From: Propionibacteriaceae bacterium
Lineage (GTDB): Bacteria; Actinomycetota; Actinomycetes; Propionibacteriales; Propionibacteriaceae
DNA length: 64,000 nucleotides
Assembly: GCA_031271975.1 (NCBI GenBank)
Contig: JAISUR010000002.1
Coordinates: forward strand, 40,908 to 104,907
Direction: 5' to 3'
This document shows positions 38,301 through 45,650 of the stretch, piece after piece. The first letter of the stretch is position 1; the number at the start of each line of letters is the position of its first letter. Under the pieces are notes generated by a model. That model was not told the origin of the DNA. It worked only from the letters and a program-made list of their open reading frames with translations, and did no database searches. The position numbers were made by a program, and so were the translations under genes.

Positions 38301-38687
38301 TCGAACAAGAAGATCGCCGTCGTGGACAAGGCCGGCAAGCTGCAAGCCTTGGCCGCGGGCACGGTGAAGATCAAGGTGAAGGCGGGCTCCAAGTCCCGTT
38401 CGTACACCGTCAAGGTGGCCCAGTTGGACAAGGTGACGCCGAAGATCACCGGCACGCTCAAAGTCGGTGAGACACTGACCGCCGATCCCGGTACTTGGGG
38501 ACCCGGAGCAGTCGAGTTGCAGTTCCAGTGGTACCGCGATTCCAAGGTCATCGCCGGCGCGACCGGCAGCTTCTACGAGCTGACCAAGTCGGACAAGGGC
38601 AAGAAGATCAAAGTCAAAGTGACTGGCGCGAAGGCGGGATACGCCACAGCCAGCGCCACATCCAAGTCGACGGGGAAAGTGAAATGA
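32379..38687 (+). CDS. Giant secreted multidomain surface protein 1
   Basis: Predicted adhesin or matrix protein of 2102 aa. Signal peptide 1-32 (cleavage after AQA). An Ig-like module follows to about 130, then a jelly-roll-like part (about 135-470) with NGDFEE and a closing IDNVTF, as in carbohydrate-binding DUF642-like domains. Many beta-sandwich repeats run to about 1525, then an InlB/Flg_new repeat (about 1529-1611, VAYDANGGTG ... GWNTKADGSGTAY ... LYAQW), a cadherin-like segment (to 1700), two FIVAR helical repeats (about 1703-1844), two BIG2-type domains and a final Ig-like unit with FQWYRDSK. It ends STGKVK with no LPXTG, sorting signal or membrane anchor. The ATG at 32379 follows GGGGGGAAG; a start 13 codons upstream would put the hairpin in the gene. 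Confidence 0.85.
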   Translation: MHTHFKVISRVLLAAAISLGMVPLVPTATAQAAESPVRILRQPVEYTTLPHGGVLRLSVQAESVDGGALAYEWKYSTHADHSDPQSISGDKGRKSVLTTTWVKPGTFYFWVNISVAGQNPVASNDAVVQTTFEIVSDNNWAGPNYTFTHDSYYMNAVNRMGSYGQYYTEYSEWAGNQFFTKVFNGDFEEVDKAPRSNCFQYARRELTYWDTTHGLYSGGDCILSQTSGGTMYEDTTPVRFPKVIETGMARLFLGYGDSKVAEVSASVSASLYQEIATTSGDIYEWSVDQATNYHSNAPFNIMAVIQGSADDSDYADEKPWPYGVDANPGAVDSQTGTKAVYKDASPNNKTRFEEIIAQLAHQLGLNDTKSMATDGSDVVSSTPNGLFDEFAIEVNGSKEYTGATYQVSVAGKDYQVYLARVNRPATGAPQWVTHTGTYPVPRGQGRTVFALTDVFSANAQGNVIDNVTFASDAANPVVSQQVTYDGEPQISVATKDGFAYTLAEVRASTVRSLQEVDVWFTPTGINNEQQASPANVGDGSWYTPGAGTLTFKGLWPGKTYRLIGIPVGAITADANRSAIDVLDSGYYKDITANAARDEVAGGVVPNILTYYSPTDSTKGRVRLVASDSRSEYMLLTKVNDAWATVRANGSATSDAAEPGTWTAGTGALLDFGNLELNRQYRLISRPIGYSEVDWHTVAADESDMVLATTPAVGFIELGQVERSTVDGGDVVKLSRGNGGYVYYIYDPATGQQFWSGGVSPQGGSGDALSLGATVQLGSATLGSTLQIVVKVADSTFIQQTRVYPFAENAGKQLSIDYVAESVGVGNGVVAAGLQVRIDYNGQNLITATDTDDGYKTAAGSGRILLGAKTSYTSQPVLDSVTTGSATLTYRIGGEAAWAPYVTPASTLVIPARPDGDPEPKDVDWVQEKIGDKTFASYGYNGLQDLTVKLREPAVAGEKFASKVVNYLIRKRPLEPRNLVPDFSGEGLAVTGLNPNSSYQSSPDQVTWTPVVGISPDGKATLGVGSTFYVRFAPDPATHTPASFATKATDLPVGLENASIEPEVVGYSNTPSVALTASNKSGVQVTADAKVTLSGQLKDGLPYAGSAAFEVLGPDTVPMSFGPHESGKTGHWLKAGAGLPVGVYSATVTITYDVGGEVTSQAQVSFAVLKDTWPEPELSHTLSVTGNSITAEASGAPEGASVEYSLDQESWQASATFAGLEWATHYEVWARLAADENHDAGDPVLLVPRVFTDHPTPVFAKVLRVNYSAEVVEFRAGYIPDDYTLAVDGAEAGANASLTELADNDAGGTVSVTRQGVDDSTVGPRSSAPAVETLTGRAAAPSAGDITVTPAATASRPTGTISHAGNTAFEYRLQGSSAPWTSAKSGEATGLASGTYTLRYPATANTFASDELQGVQVAADHQEFQVIWDVTAAGEISGAQVTAEEWDAGMSGKIRDIQAGGMVTEGNRVRFTAQGDLIDGWYQFHWTDGENQVTGTDAGDADDPLADDVYDTATVDATVRVSVTVTAWFKRSVAYDANGGTGAVPNTGNTLDHPEYTVFLADGSGFSRDDYGLTGWNTKADGSGTAYELSSEFELTTGYDGSGADVTLYAQWASTKAQILKLFGEDLTTTGGDGSESSPYEADATVAVTQTTVKASDLVLSDGASVTLDKELAAGSFTVVPIAVTAAAGNVVYYEITIWRPAVVTELAGLIDTIEALQGHDVLKGYTPESVAALQAAINDAKVVLANASATQDQVDAAENSVAEALQDLVPLSTGPEVPPEEVQALQGLVNVAQTVDPSGYTPESYQALQQAIAAAQDALIDPGVENVSGSKAAMLAALAGLRHHYTTEVRVQVASVNVAKKKTFQLGAYGYLTSGKTEDVDYSSSDTAVATVSSTGKIKGVAVGTATITASSRTMGADGEPVKVEVAVTVVSKSRGVSKAYATVPEAMMPGDVAQVVPTWTKPEATPGTVTFSSSNKKIAVVDKAGKLQALAAGTVKIKVKAGSKSRSYTVKVAQLDKVTPKITGTLKVGETLTADPGTWGPGAVELQFQWYRDSKVIAGATGSFYELTKSDKGKKIKVKVTGAKAGYATASATSKSTGKVK

Positions 38688-38737
38688 CCCGCGCTGAGAG
38701 CAGACGCAACAGGTGGACGCAAATGTTTGGGGGGAAC

Positions 38738-41700
38738 ATGTTTACACCGCAGTTCAAGAAGCCGGAGTTGAAGAAAACCGGCGTGGCCGCGCTGGCGGCG
38801 GTAATCGCACTCGGATTGGCCCCGTTGGCTCCGCTGGCGCCCGCGCACGCTGAGGAGACGACCGGCTCCACGTCGATCCACTTCTCGCGGCAGCCGATCG
38901 CGCATTCCACCTACTCCAAGTCCGCCACCATGCGGCTCTCGGTGCAGGCGGAAGACACCGGCGGCCAAGTGTTGGCGTACCAGTGGAAATGGTCGCCGTC
39001 GGACAAGCTCAGCGAAGCCCAGCCGGTGGTTGGCATCGACGGCTCGGACACCCAGTCGGTGCTCACGGTCACCACGCCCAGCACGCCCGGCACCTACCAC
39101 TACTGGGTGGAGATCACGGCGGGCGACCAGACCGCCCACTCCGACTCGGCCGAAGTGGTGGTCGTCGACCGCACCCTGGAGAAGGAGCTGACCAACGGCG
39201 ACTTCCAGGAGTTCGGCGGCCAACTGGACAACCCGTGGCAGACCGGCGCGTGGGTCTACGCGGCTGCGGACATCCGCTTCCGCTGGAACTTGGCCAAGCT
39301 GAAGCCCGGCGAAGGGCTCTCCCAGCACTATGCGGACCTGGGCGAATACCTGCCGCACTGGAACACCACGCACTACGCGAGCGGCGCCTACCAGAAGGTG
39401 GTCGAGCTGCAGAACCCTACGACCGTCTACTCGAACGTGTCCGGTTCTGGGCTGCAGACTGAGGGCCACGCCGACGATGCCCGGACGGACGCCGAAAAGG
39501 AATACACGGCCCATGTCCCGCTGATCGCCGAGCTGTCCGCCGAGGCGCGTTCCAGCATCTACCAGGACATCGCCACTGTGCCCGGCAAGGTCTACGAGTG
39601 GAGCCTCGACCACGCCTCCGAGTACGCCGGCGGCGCCATGAACTACATGGACGCGCTGGCTGTCATCATCGGCCCGGCCATCAACACTCCCAGCGACTAC
39701 GGCCAGGGCGTCACGGCGCGCTGGCAGGAGACCGGGGTTTGGGCCAGCAACAACGATGCCATCGGTTCGATGTCGGGCTCCGCGCCTTCGGGCTCCTACC
39801 CATACGGCCTGGACACCAACACGCTGTTCCAGGACGTCTTGGTGAAGACCGCCATCGACCAGGGCATTGCCGGCGCCACCGACGCCGACAAGGTCAAGGC
39901 CCTCAAGGAGCGCTCGGGCGAGTATTTCACCACCGAGTACAACGGCGGCAAGTACTACGTCTACATCAGCGCCGACCCGTACTCGGACCCCAACTGGGTA
40001 CACCGCTCCGGCTCCTACTCGGTGCCGAAGGGCCAAGGCACGACGGTGTTCGGCTTCGTCAGCGTCGATTCGAGCAAGGGGCAGGCGGGGAACCTGCTCG
40101 ACAACATCATCTTCAAGTCGGGCTCGGTGCCGGGCAACGCGCAGGAGGTCAGCTACACCGGTGACTCGGCGTTGACTGCTGAAACCGAGGACGGCTATGC
40201 CTACGCTTTGGCCGAGCTGCGCGGTTCCACGGTTTATCCGCTGCAAGAACGTTCAGTGTGGTTCACTCCGACATCCGGATCCGAGCTGCATGCCTCGGTC
40301 AACGTCACCCTCGGCGACGGCGAGTCGTGGTACACGCCGGGCGCGGGCAAGCTGTCCTTCCAGGATTTGGTGCCGGGCAAGACGTACCGTTTGATCGGCA
40401 TTCCCGCCGAAACCGTTTCGGCCGAGCTGGGCACCAACGTGTCGCCCGCCGACGTGATGGACGAGGGTTACTACGCCGACTCCACGATCAAGGCCGGCAA
40501 GGACGACCTGAGCGACGGCGTGGCGCCGAACATCTCAGCGTCGCTTTACAAGTCGGGCGAGCAGTACCTGGGCCGGATATTCCTGTCCGCCACCGACTCG
40601 CGTTCGGAATACGCGCTGCTCACCCGAGACAGCGACAACGCCTGGGTGCCGGTCGCCGCAGACGGCGCGGCGCTGACTGTCTCGGCTGCCGCCAGCGATG
40701 CCAACTGGGTCGCGGGTACCGGCGTCGGGGTCGCCTTCACCGGCTTGACTCCCGGTCGCGAATACCGGCTGATCGCCCGTCCCGCGGGCTATTCGGAGCT
40801 GACCTGGCAAACCGTCGCCGCGAACGAGGACAGCGGCGTGGTCAAGATCACAGTCCCGGCCGTGGGTGCCGATGTGGACGCTGACAAGGTGCAACGCACC
40901 TCGGACGACGATTCGGACACGCTGGTTCTGGCCGGGGTGGACGATGACGTCACCTACCACGTGTTGGACGCCGCCACTGGCAAGCAGCTGACTCAGAAGT
41001 CCGGCTCCACGTCCTACACCATCGACCTCGGCAACGCGACCCAGGGCCTCACGCTGCAAGTCGTGGCCGAAATCGCAGGCGCGTTCACGCAGGGCGTGCG
41101 GGTCTACCCGTATCCGGCATACAAGGGGCAGGCACTCACCATCGACTACGTGAAGGAGACCATCGGCGTGGGCTCGGGAGTGTTGCCGACCGGCATGCAG
41201 TTCCGGATCGACTACGAAGACAAGAATCTGCTCACCAACACGTCGACCGCAGATGGTTACCTGACCGCGGTCGGCAGCCAGCGCATCCGGCTGGGCGTGG
41301 ACACGTCATACCTGGACGGACCGCTTTTGGACACCATCGCAGTCGGCAAAACCGCGACGTTGAAGTACCGCTTCTCCGCCACCGCCGGATATGAAGGCGC
41401 TTACTACGCTCCGGTTTCGGAGTTGGTGATCCCATCGCGTCCGGCGGCCTCGGAAGACCCGCCTGGCATCGACTGGGTGGCGGAGACCGTCAACTCCAAG
41501 CCGTTCGCGGAACTCGGCTACGACGGTTTCACCGATATCGACGTGCCGCTGCGGATGCCCGCCGTCGCGGGGGAGAAGTTCACCTCCATGCCCACCGACA
41601 TCACGCTTCCGAAGCGATCCGGCGGCCCGATTGGCCTGTTTGGCACCTATGCCGGTGTGCTGACGGTGGCCCATTTCGATCCGGCGAAGAGCTATGAGAA

Positions 41701-44700
41701 ATCCACCGACCAGGTGACCTGGACGAAGGTGGAGTCGATCTCGGAGTCGGGCACGGCGGTGTTGGGCGACGAGTCGCTCTACTATGTGCGGTTCGCGGCG
41801 GATCCCGAGGGGAAAAAGCCCGCGTCGTGGCCGGTGGCGGTTTCTGATTCGCCGCTGGACTTGGACGTGGCCGAGATCGAGTTCGGCTTCATCGACTATG
41901 GCGCCGCGCCTCCGGCCCCGAGCAAAGTGACGATCCAGAATGTGGGCGGCACCAGCACGGCGGCCACGTTGCAGCCGGGCACGCGCGCCGAAATTGTGGA
42001 CACCACCCGGGACGGCCAGCCCTTCGACGGGCAGGCGTTCACGCTGAGCGTCGAAACTGGCGACCTGCCTGAATTGGCGCCTTGGGGCGAGGACGGATCC
42101 TCGGACGATTCGCTCTACGCGGTCAGCGTCAACGACGGGCTGCTGGCGGGCAGGTACACGGCCATTTTGCTGCTGCACTACCGCCGGGTCGGATCCGATG
42201 ACGACGTCACCACGCAGGCGACGCTCCGGTTTGCCGTCAACAAGGTGACCTGGGAGCTCGGCACGTTGGAGGACTCGCTGGACGTGCCCGGCAACGGAAT
42301 CGACGTGACGGTCACTTCCGGCGTGCCCGAAGGCGCGGCGGTCGAGTACGCGTTGAGCCCAGAAGAGGGCCAATGGCAGGACACCGGGCTCTTCACCGAC
42401 CTGGAATGGGCGATGGAGTACGAAATCTGGGTGCGCGCGAAGGCTGACGCCAGCCACAACGCGTCGAAAGCCAAGCTCCTGGAGCAGAGCGTGTTCACGG
42501 ACCAGCCCACCGTTGAGGCGACGGATGTGGTGCGCGTCAACTACGCGGCCGAAACCCTGGAGTTCCTGGCCGGCGTGCAGCCTGCCAACTTCACCGTGCA
42601 GGTCGGGGACAAGACTGTTTCGGCGAACAGTTCGCTGACCCAGCTTGCCGATTCGGGCGGCGGCCAGGTGTCGGTGCGTCGCGCCGGCTCTTCCGACGCC
42701 CGGGTCGCCCCGGGGCCGGGCTTGCCGGACGTGTTGAATGTTCCAGCCCGGCCTGCTGCGCCAGATCCGGCCAAGCTGACGACCACGCCGGCGGCTTCGA
42801 ACGCGAATCCGACGGGCAAGATCACGAACGTCGACAACGCCACCTTCGAATACCGTACCGCGGGCTCGAACAGTGCCTGGATCGTCGCCAACGGCGGCCA
42901 GGCGACGGGCGTGGCATCCGGCGGCTACGAGGTCCGCTTCCCGGTGCAGGCGGCGGCATTCGCCTCGGCCGTGGGCAACGTGAACGTGGGCGCCGAAAAG
43001 ACGGTGTACCAGGTGTTCTGGTCGCCGTCGGCAGACGTGGTCGGCGACTATCCCGCCAACCCCGCTGTCGCCGTGACGGCCATAGACACCACTTCCGGCC
43101 AGCCGGTCGCCCAGGGCGGGCAGGTGGAACTCGGCCACGTGGTCCGGTTCCAGGCTTCCACACCTGGCTTCAGCGGTTGGGTCATGTGGCATTGGACCAG
43201 CGCCGACAAGGATCTGGACGCCACGCACGTCGCGGACGGCAGCACGCCGTGGGAGGAGCCGGTGGTCGCCGAACAGGACCTCACCGTGACTTCTTCGGAA
43301 CGCGTCATCCTGAGCATCGGCGGTTACTACAAGCGGTTGGTGGCCTACCGGCCCAATGGCGCTGACGGATCCGTGCCGGCCACCCGGAATACGGCCGAAG
43401 ACCCCGACTATTCGGTGGTCATCGCCGACGGCACGGGCTTCACCCGCCAAGGCTTCGGCTTCATGGGTTGGAACACCGCGGCGGATGGCTCCGGGACAGC
43501 CTACGCGCCCGGCGACTCCTTCACGATGACGCAAACCTCTGCGGTGTTGTACGCGCAGTGGGCTTCCAGCGAAGCTTCCCTGAACGAGTTGGACGGGCAC
43601 GAGATCGACCCGGCTTCCGGCGACGGCAGCAAGGACTCGCCGTACCAGGTAGCCGTCGACGTGGACGCCTCGCAGGTCACTTTGGGCACCGAGCACTTGG
43701 TGCTTTCCGACGGGGCCACCGCGCAGATGAGCCTGGGCGACTTCGGTCCGGGCACGTCGGTGGAGCTCGCGCAGGGAGCCGACACCAAGGTCTACATCCA
43801 GGTGACCGCGACGGCGGGCAACTCGGAATACTACGTCGTCACCGTGTGGCGGCCCGCTGAGACCAGCACGCTGAAGACCCTGGTGGACAACATGGCGCGG
43901 CTCAAAGAGCTGGGCCTGTTCGAGGGATACACGAAGGCCTCGGTCAAGTCGCTGCAGACCGCGTTGGATGCCGCCGAAGACCTGCTGGACTCGTCCAAGC
44001 CGACGCAGCAAGCCATCGATGACGCGCGTGCGGACATCCTGGCAGCCGTCGACAATCTGCGGGACCGCGGCGACTATCCGGCCACCGACCCGATGGACGA
44101 CTTGACCGCGCTGGTGGCGGTGGCTTCGGCTCCCGACAAGAGCCAGTACGAGGCCAACTCCTACCAGGCTTTCGAGACGGCGTTGGCGCAGGCCCAGGAG
44201 GTGCTGGCCAACCCCAGCCCGACCGACGATGAGGTTAAGGCCGCCCGGGACAACCTGGTGGCGGCCATGGCCGGCTTGAAGCTGCACTACACCGCCGAAA
44301 TCGCGGTGCAGGTGAGCCAAGTCAATGTCGCCAAGAAGAAGACCTTCCAGTTGGCGGGCCTGGCCTACCTGGAGTATGGGGCTGTCGAAGAGCTGGTCTA
44401 CAAGTCCAGCGACGAATCCGTCGCCCAGGTGAGCGCGACCGGCAAGATCACGGGCAAAGCCGTGGGCACGGCGACGATCACAGCCAGTTCGGCCACGCCG
44501 GGCGCCGACGGGTTCGCGGTCACCGCCGAGATCCAGGTGAACGTGGTCAGCAAGTCCGCGTCGGTGAAGTCGGTGACGGCCGACATCCCGAAGGACCTGG
44601 CTCCGAGCCAGATCATGTTCATTCACGCCGCTTGGTCAAAAGACACCGCCACGCCGGGCAAGGTGACCTTCTCGTCCTCGAACAAGAAGATCGCCACTGT

Positions 44701-45340
44701 CGACAAGGCCGGAAAGGTGACCGCGGTCGGCTCCGGGACGGTGAAGATCAAGGTCAAGGCCGGATCCAAGTCCAAGAGCTACTCCGTGCGGGTGGCCAAG
44801 CTGACGTCGGCCAAGCCGGTGATCACCGGCGGCAAACTGGTGGGGGAGACCGTCACCGCCGTTCCGGGTGTCTGGAGTCCCGCCGGCGTGGCGCTGGAAT
44901 ACCAGTGGCTGCGCTCCGGCAAGGCGATCTCGGGCGCGACCGAGGCGACCTACACGTTACAGGGCGCGGACGTCGGCAAGAAGATCACGGTGAAGGTGAC
45001 CGGCTCCAAGGACGGCTATCCGAAGGTTTCGGCGACGTCTTCCAAGTATGTCAAGCCAGGCAAGGGCCAGTTCAGCGCGCCGATTCCGACACTGTCGGGC
45101 GAAGCCAAAGTGGGGCAGACACTGAGCGCGGATGCGGGCGTCTGGACGCCGGTCCCGGAGCAACTGACCTATCAGTGGTATCGCGATTCGGCGAAGATCC
45201 CGGGCGCGACCGGCGCCACCTACACGGTGGCCGACGCCGATCTGGGCAAGGCGCTGCGTGTGCAAATCAAGGGCTCTTCCGCCGGCTACACGACGCTGGA
45301 ACTGAGCAGCGCCCGCACCGCCGCCGTGGTGGCCGGCTGA
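38738..45340 (+). CDS. Giant secreted multidomain surface protein 2
   Basis: Paralogue of protein 1, 2200 aa, with the same order of domains throughout: signal peptide 1-38 (cleavage after AHA), Ig-like unit with LAYQWKWS, a jelly-roll part with NGDFQEF, beta-sandwich repeats, an InlB repeat (about 1531-1610, GWNTAADGSGTAY), two FIVAR repeats (about 1708-1848), two BIG2 domains, then two final Ig-like units (YQWLRSGK, YQWYRDSA) where protein 1 has one. No LPXTG or membrane anchor. The ATG at 38738 is chosen because GGGGGGAAC precedes it, as in the other two genes. An ATG at 38684 overlapping the previous stop is possible but would delay the signal peptide. Only 50 bp separate it from gene 1, without the hairpin, so the two are probably one transcript. 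Confidence 0.85.
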   Translation: MFTPQFKKPELKKTGVAALAAVIALGLAPLAPLAPAHAEETTGSTSIHFSRQPIAHSTYSKSATMRLSVQAEDTGGQVLAYQWKWSPSDKLSEAQPVVGIDGSDTQSVLTVTTPSTPGTYHYWVEITAGDQTAHSDSAEVVVVDRTLEKELTNGDFQEFGGQLDNPWQTGAWVYAAADIRFRWNLAKLKPGEGLSQHYADLGEYLPHWNTTHYASGAYQKVVELQNPTTVYSNVSGSGLQTEGHADDARTDAEKEYTAHVPLIAELSAEARSSIYQDIATVPGKVYEWSLDHASEYAGGAMNYMDALAVIIGPAINTPSDYGQGVTARWQETGVWASNNDAIGSMSGSAPSGSYPYGLDTNTLFQDVLVKTAIDQGIAGATDADKVKALKERSGEYFTTEYNGGKYYVYISADPYSDPNWVHRSGSYSVPKGQGTTVFGFVSVDSSKGQAGNLLDNIIFKSGSVPGNAQEVSYTGDSALTAETEDGYAYALAELRGSTVYPLQERSVWFTPTSGSELHASVNVTLGDGESWYTPGAGKLSFQDLVPGKTYRLIGIPAETVSAELGTNVSPADVMDEGYYADSTIKAGKDDLSDGVAPNISASLYKSGEQYLGRIFLSATDSRSEYALLTRDSDNAWVPVAADGAALTVSAAASDANWVAGTGVGVAFTGLTPGREYRLIARPAGYSELTWQTVAANEDSGVVKITVPAVGADVDADKVQRTSDDDSDTLVLAGVDDDVTYHVLDAATGKQLTQKSGSTSYTIDLGNATQGLTLQVVAEIAGAFTQGVRVYPYPAYKGQALTIDYVKETIGVGSGVLPTGMQFRIDYEDKNLLTNTSTADGYLTAVGSQRIRLGVDTSYLDGPLLDTIAVGKTATLKYRFSATAGYEGAYYAPVSELVIPSRPAASEDPPGIDWVAETVNSKPFAELGYDGFTDIDVPLRMPAVAGEKFTSMPTDITLPKRSGGPIGLFGTYAGVLTVAHFDPAKSYEKSTDQVTWTKVESISESGTAVLGDESLYYVRFAADPEGKKPASWPVAVSDSPLDLDVAEIEFGFIDYGAAPPAPSKVTIQNVGGTSTAATLQPGTRAEIVDTTRDGQPFDGQAFTLSVETGDLPELAPWGEDGSSDDSLYAVSVNDGLLAGRYTAILLLHYRRVGSDDDVTTQATLRFAVNKVTWELGTLEDSLDVPGNGIDVTVTSGVPEGAAVEYALSPEEGQWQDTGLFTDLEWAMEYEIWVRAKADASHNASKAKLLEQSVFTDQPTVEATDVVRVNYAAETLEFLAGVQPANFTVQVGDKTVSANSSLTQLADSGGGQVSVRRAGSSDARVAPGPGLPDVLNVPARPAAPDPAKLTTTPAASNANPTGKITNVDNATFEYRTAGSNSAWIVANGGQATGVASGGYEVRFPVQAAAFASAVGNVNVGAEKTVYQVFWSPSADVVGDYPANPAVAVTAIDTTSGQPVAQGGQVELGHVVRFQASTPGFSGWVMWHWTSADKDLDATHVADGSTPWEEPVVAEQDLTVTSSERVILSIGGYYKRLVAYRPNGADGSVPATRNTAEDPDYSVVIADGTGFTRQGFGFMGWNTAADGSGTAYAPGDSFTMTQTSAVLYAQWASSEASLNELDGHEIDPASGDGSKDSPYQVAVDVDASQVTLGTEHLVLSDGATAQMSLGDFGPGTSVELAQGADTKVYIQVTATAGNSEYYVVTVWRPAETSTLKTLVDNMARLKELGLFEGYTKASVKSLQTALDAAEDLLDSSKPTQQAIDDARADILAAVDNLRDRGDYPATDPMDDLTALVAVASAPDKSQYEANSYQAFETALAQAQEVLANPSPTDDEVKAARDNLVAAMAGLKLHYTAEIAVQVSQVNVAKKKTFQLAGLAYLEYGAVEELVYKSSDESVAQVSATGKITGKAVGTATITASSATPGADGFAVTAEIQVNVVSKSASVKSVTADIPKDLAPSQIMFIHAAWSKDTATPGKVTFSSSNKKIATVDKAGKVTAVGSGTVKIKVKAGSKSKSYSVRVAKLTSAKPVITGGKLVGETVTAVPGVWSPAGVALEYQWLRSGKAISGATEATYTLQGADVGKKITVKVTGSKDGYPKVSATSSKYVKPGKGQFSAPIPTLSGEAKVGQTLSADAGVWTPVPEQLTYQWYRDSAKIPGATGATYTVADADLGKALRVQIKGSSAGYTTLELSSARTAAVVAG

Positions 45341-45345
45341 AGTGC

Positions 45346-45371
45346 TTGACTGAGATGTTTGACTGAGATGC
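45346..45371 (+). repeat. 13-bp tandem duplication before the small membrane gene
   Basis: TTGACTGAGATG(T/C) occurs twice in direct succession (45346-45358 and 45359-45371); each copy carries an ATG, and only the second opens the reading frame. A third TTGAC follows at 45372. Confidence 0.8.
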
Positions 45372-45580
45372 TTGACATCCTGGGAGTGTTTTTTCTGGCG
45401 ATACTGAGCGTTTTCCTGGTAGTCATCCTGAGCGCCTGTTTCACAGTGATCCAGGCGGTCGTGGTGCCGTCTTTCCTGAGCGCGTTGGCGACCCTCTTCG
45501 GGAGGGCGCCCGTGCTCGTGGAAGACCTGGAAGACGAAGAAGACCTCGATTCCGGTAATTTCTACGATTTCCCCACGTGA
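45368..45580 (+). CDS. Small single-span membrane protein, unknown
   Basis: 70 aa between surface proteins 2 and 3, not recognised as a known family. A hydrophobic N-terminus (about residues 3-42) with one long or two short spans is followed by a strongly acidic tail (VEDLEDEEDLDSGNFYDF). The ribosome site is weak, and the start lies in a tandem duplication, so expression would depend on read-through from the gene 2 transcript. It could be an accessory or membrane partner of the secreted proteins, or a chance frame. Composition does not differ from its neighbours. Confidence 0.4.
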   Translation: MLDILGVFFLAILSVFLVVILSACFTVIQAVVVPSFLSALATLFGRAPVLVEDLEDEEDLDSGNFYDFPT

Positions 45581-45593
45581 GCGCCGAATGCCT

Positions 45594-45626
45594 GCTAGCG
45601 TCGGTTCCGGGTGTGGGGGACATCCG
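45594..45626 (+). promoter_or_regulatory. Extended -10 box and conserved 5' hairpin of surface protein 3
   Basis: TGC-TAGCGT (-10 at 45596-45601), identical to the box before surface protein 1, is followed after 6 nt by CGGGTGT-GGGGG-ACATCCG (45608-45626), a 7-bp stem including one G-T wobble. Then comes CTGGGGGGAACT and the ATG at 45651. The predicted transcript start lies at the foot of the hairpin. Confidence 0.6.
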
Positions 45627-45650
45627 TTGTGCGTAAGTCTGGGGGGAACT

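Noticed and set aside
38684..38737. Earlier ATG of surface protein 2 overlapping the stop of protein 1
   Set aside because: It would add 18 polar residues before the signal peptide and ignores the GGGGGGAAC ribosome site that the three genes share.
41306..44626. Long minus-strand frames opposite the surface proteins (41306-44626, 47244-50237, 33813-36137)
   Set aside because: Same third-position GC effect; no signal, motif or ribosome site, while the sense frames have clear domain repeats.
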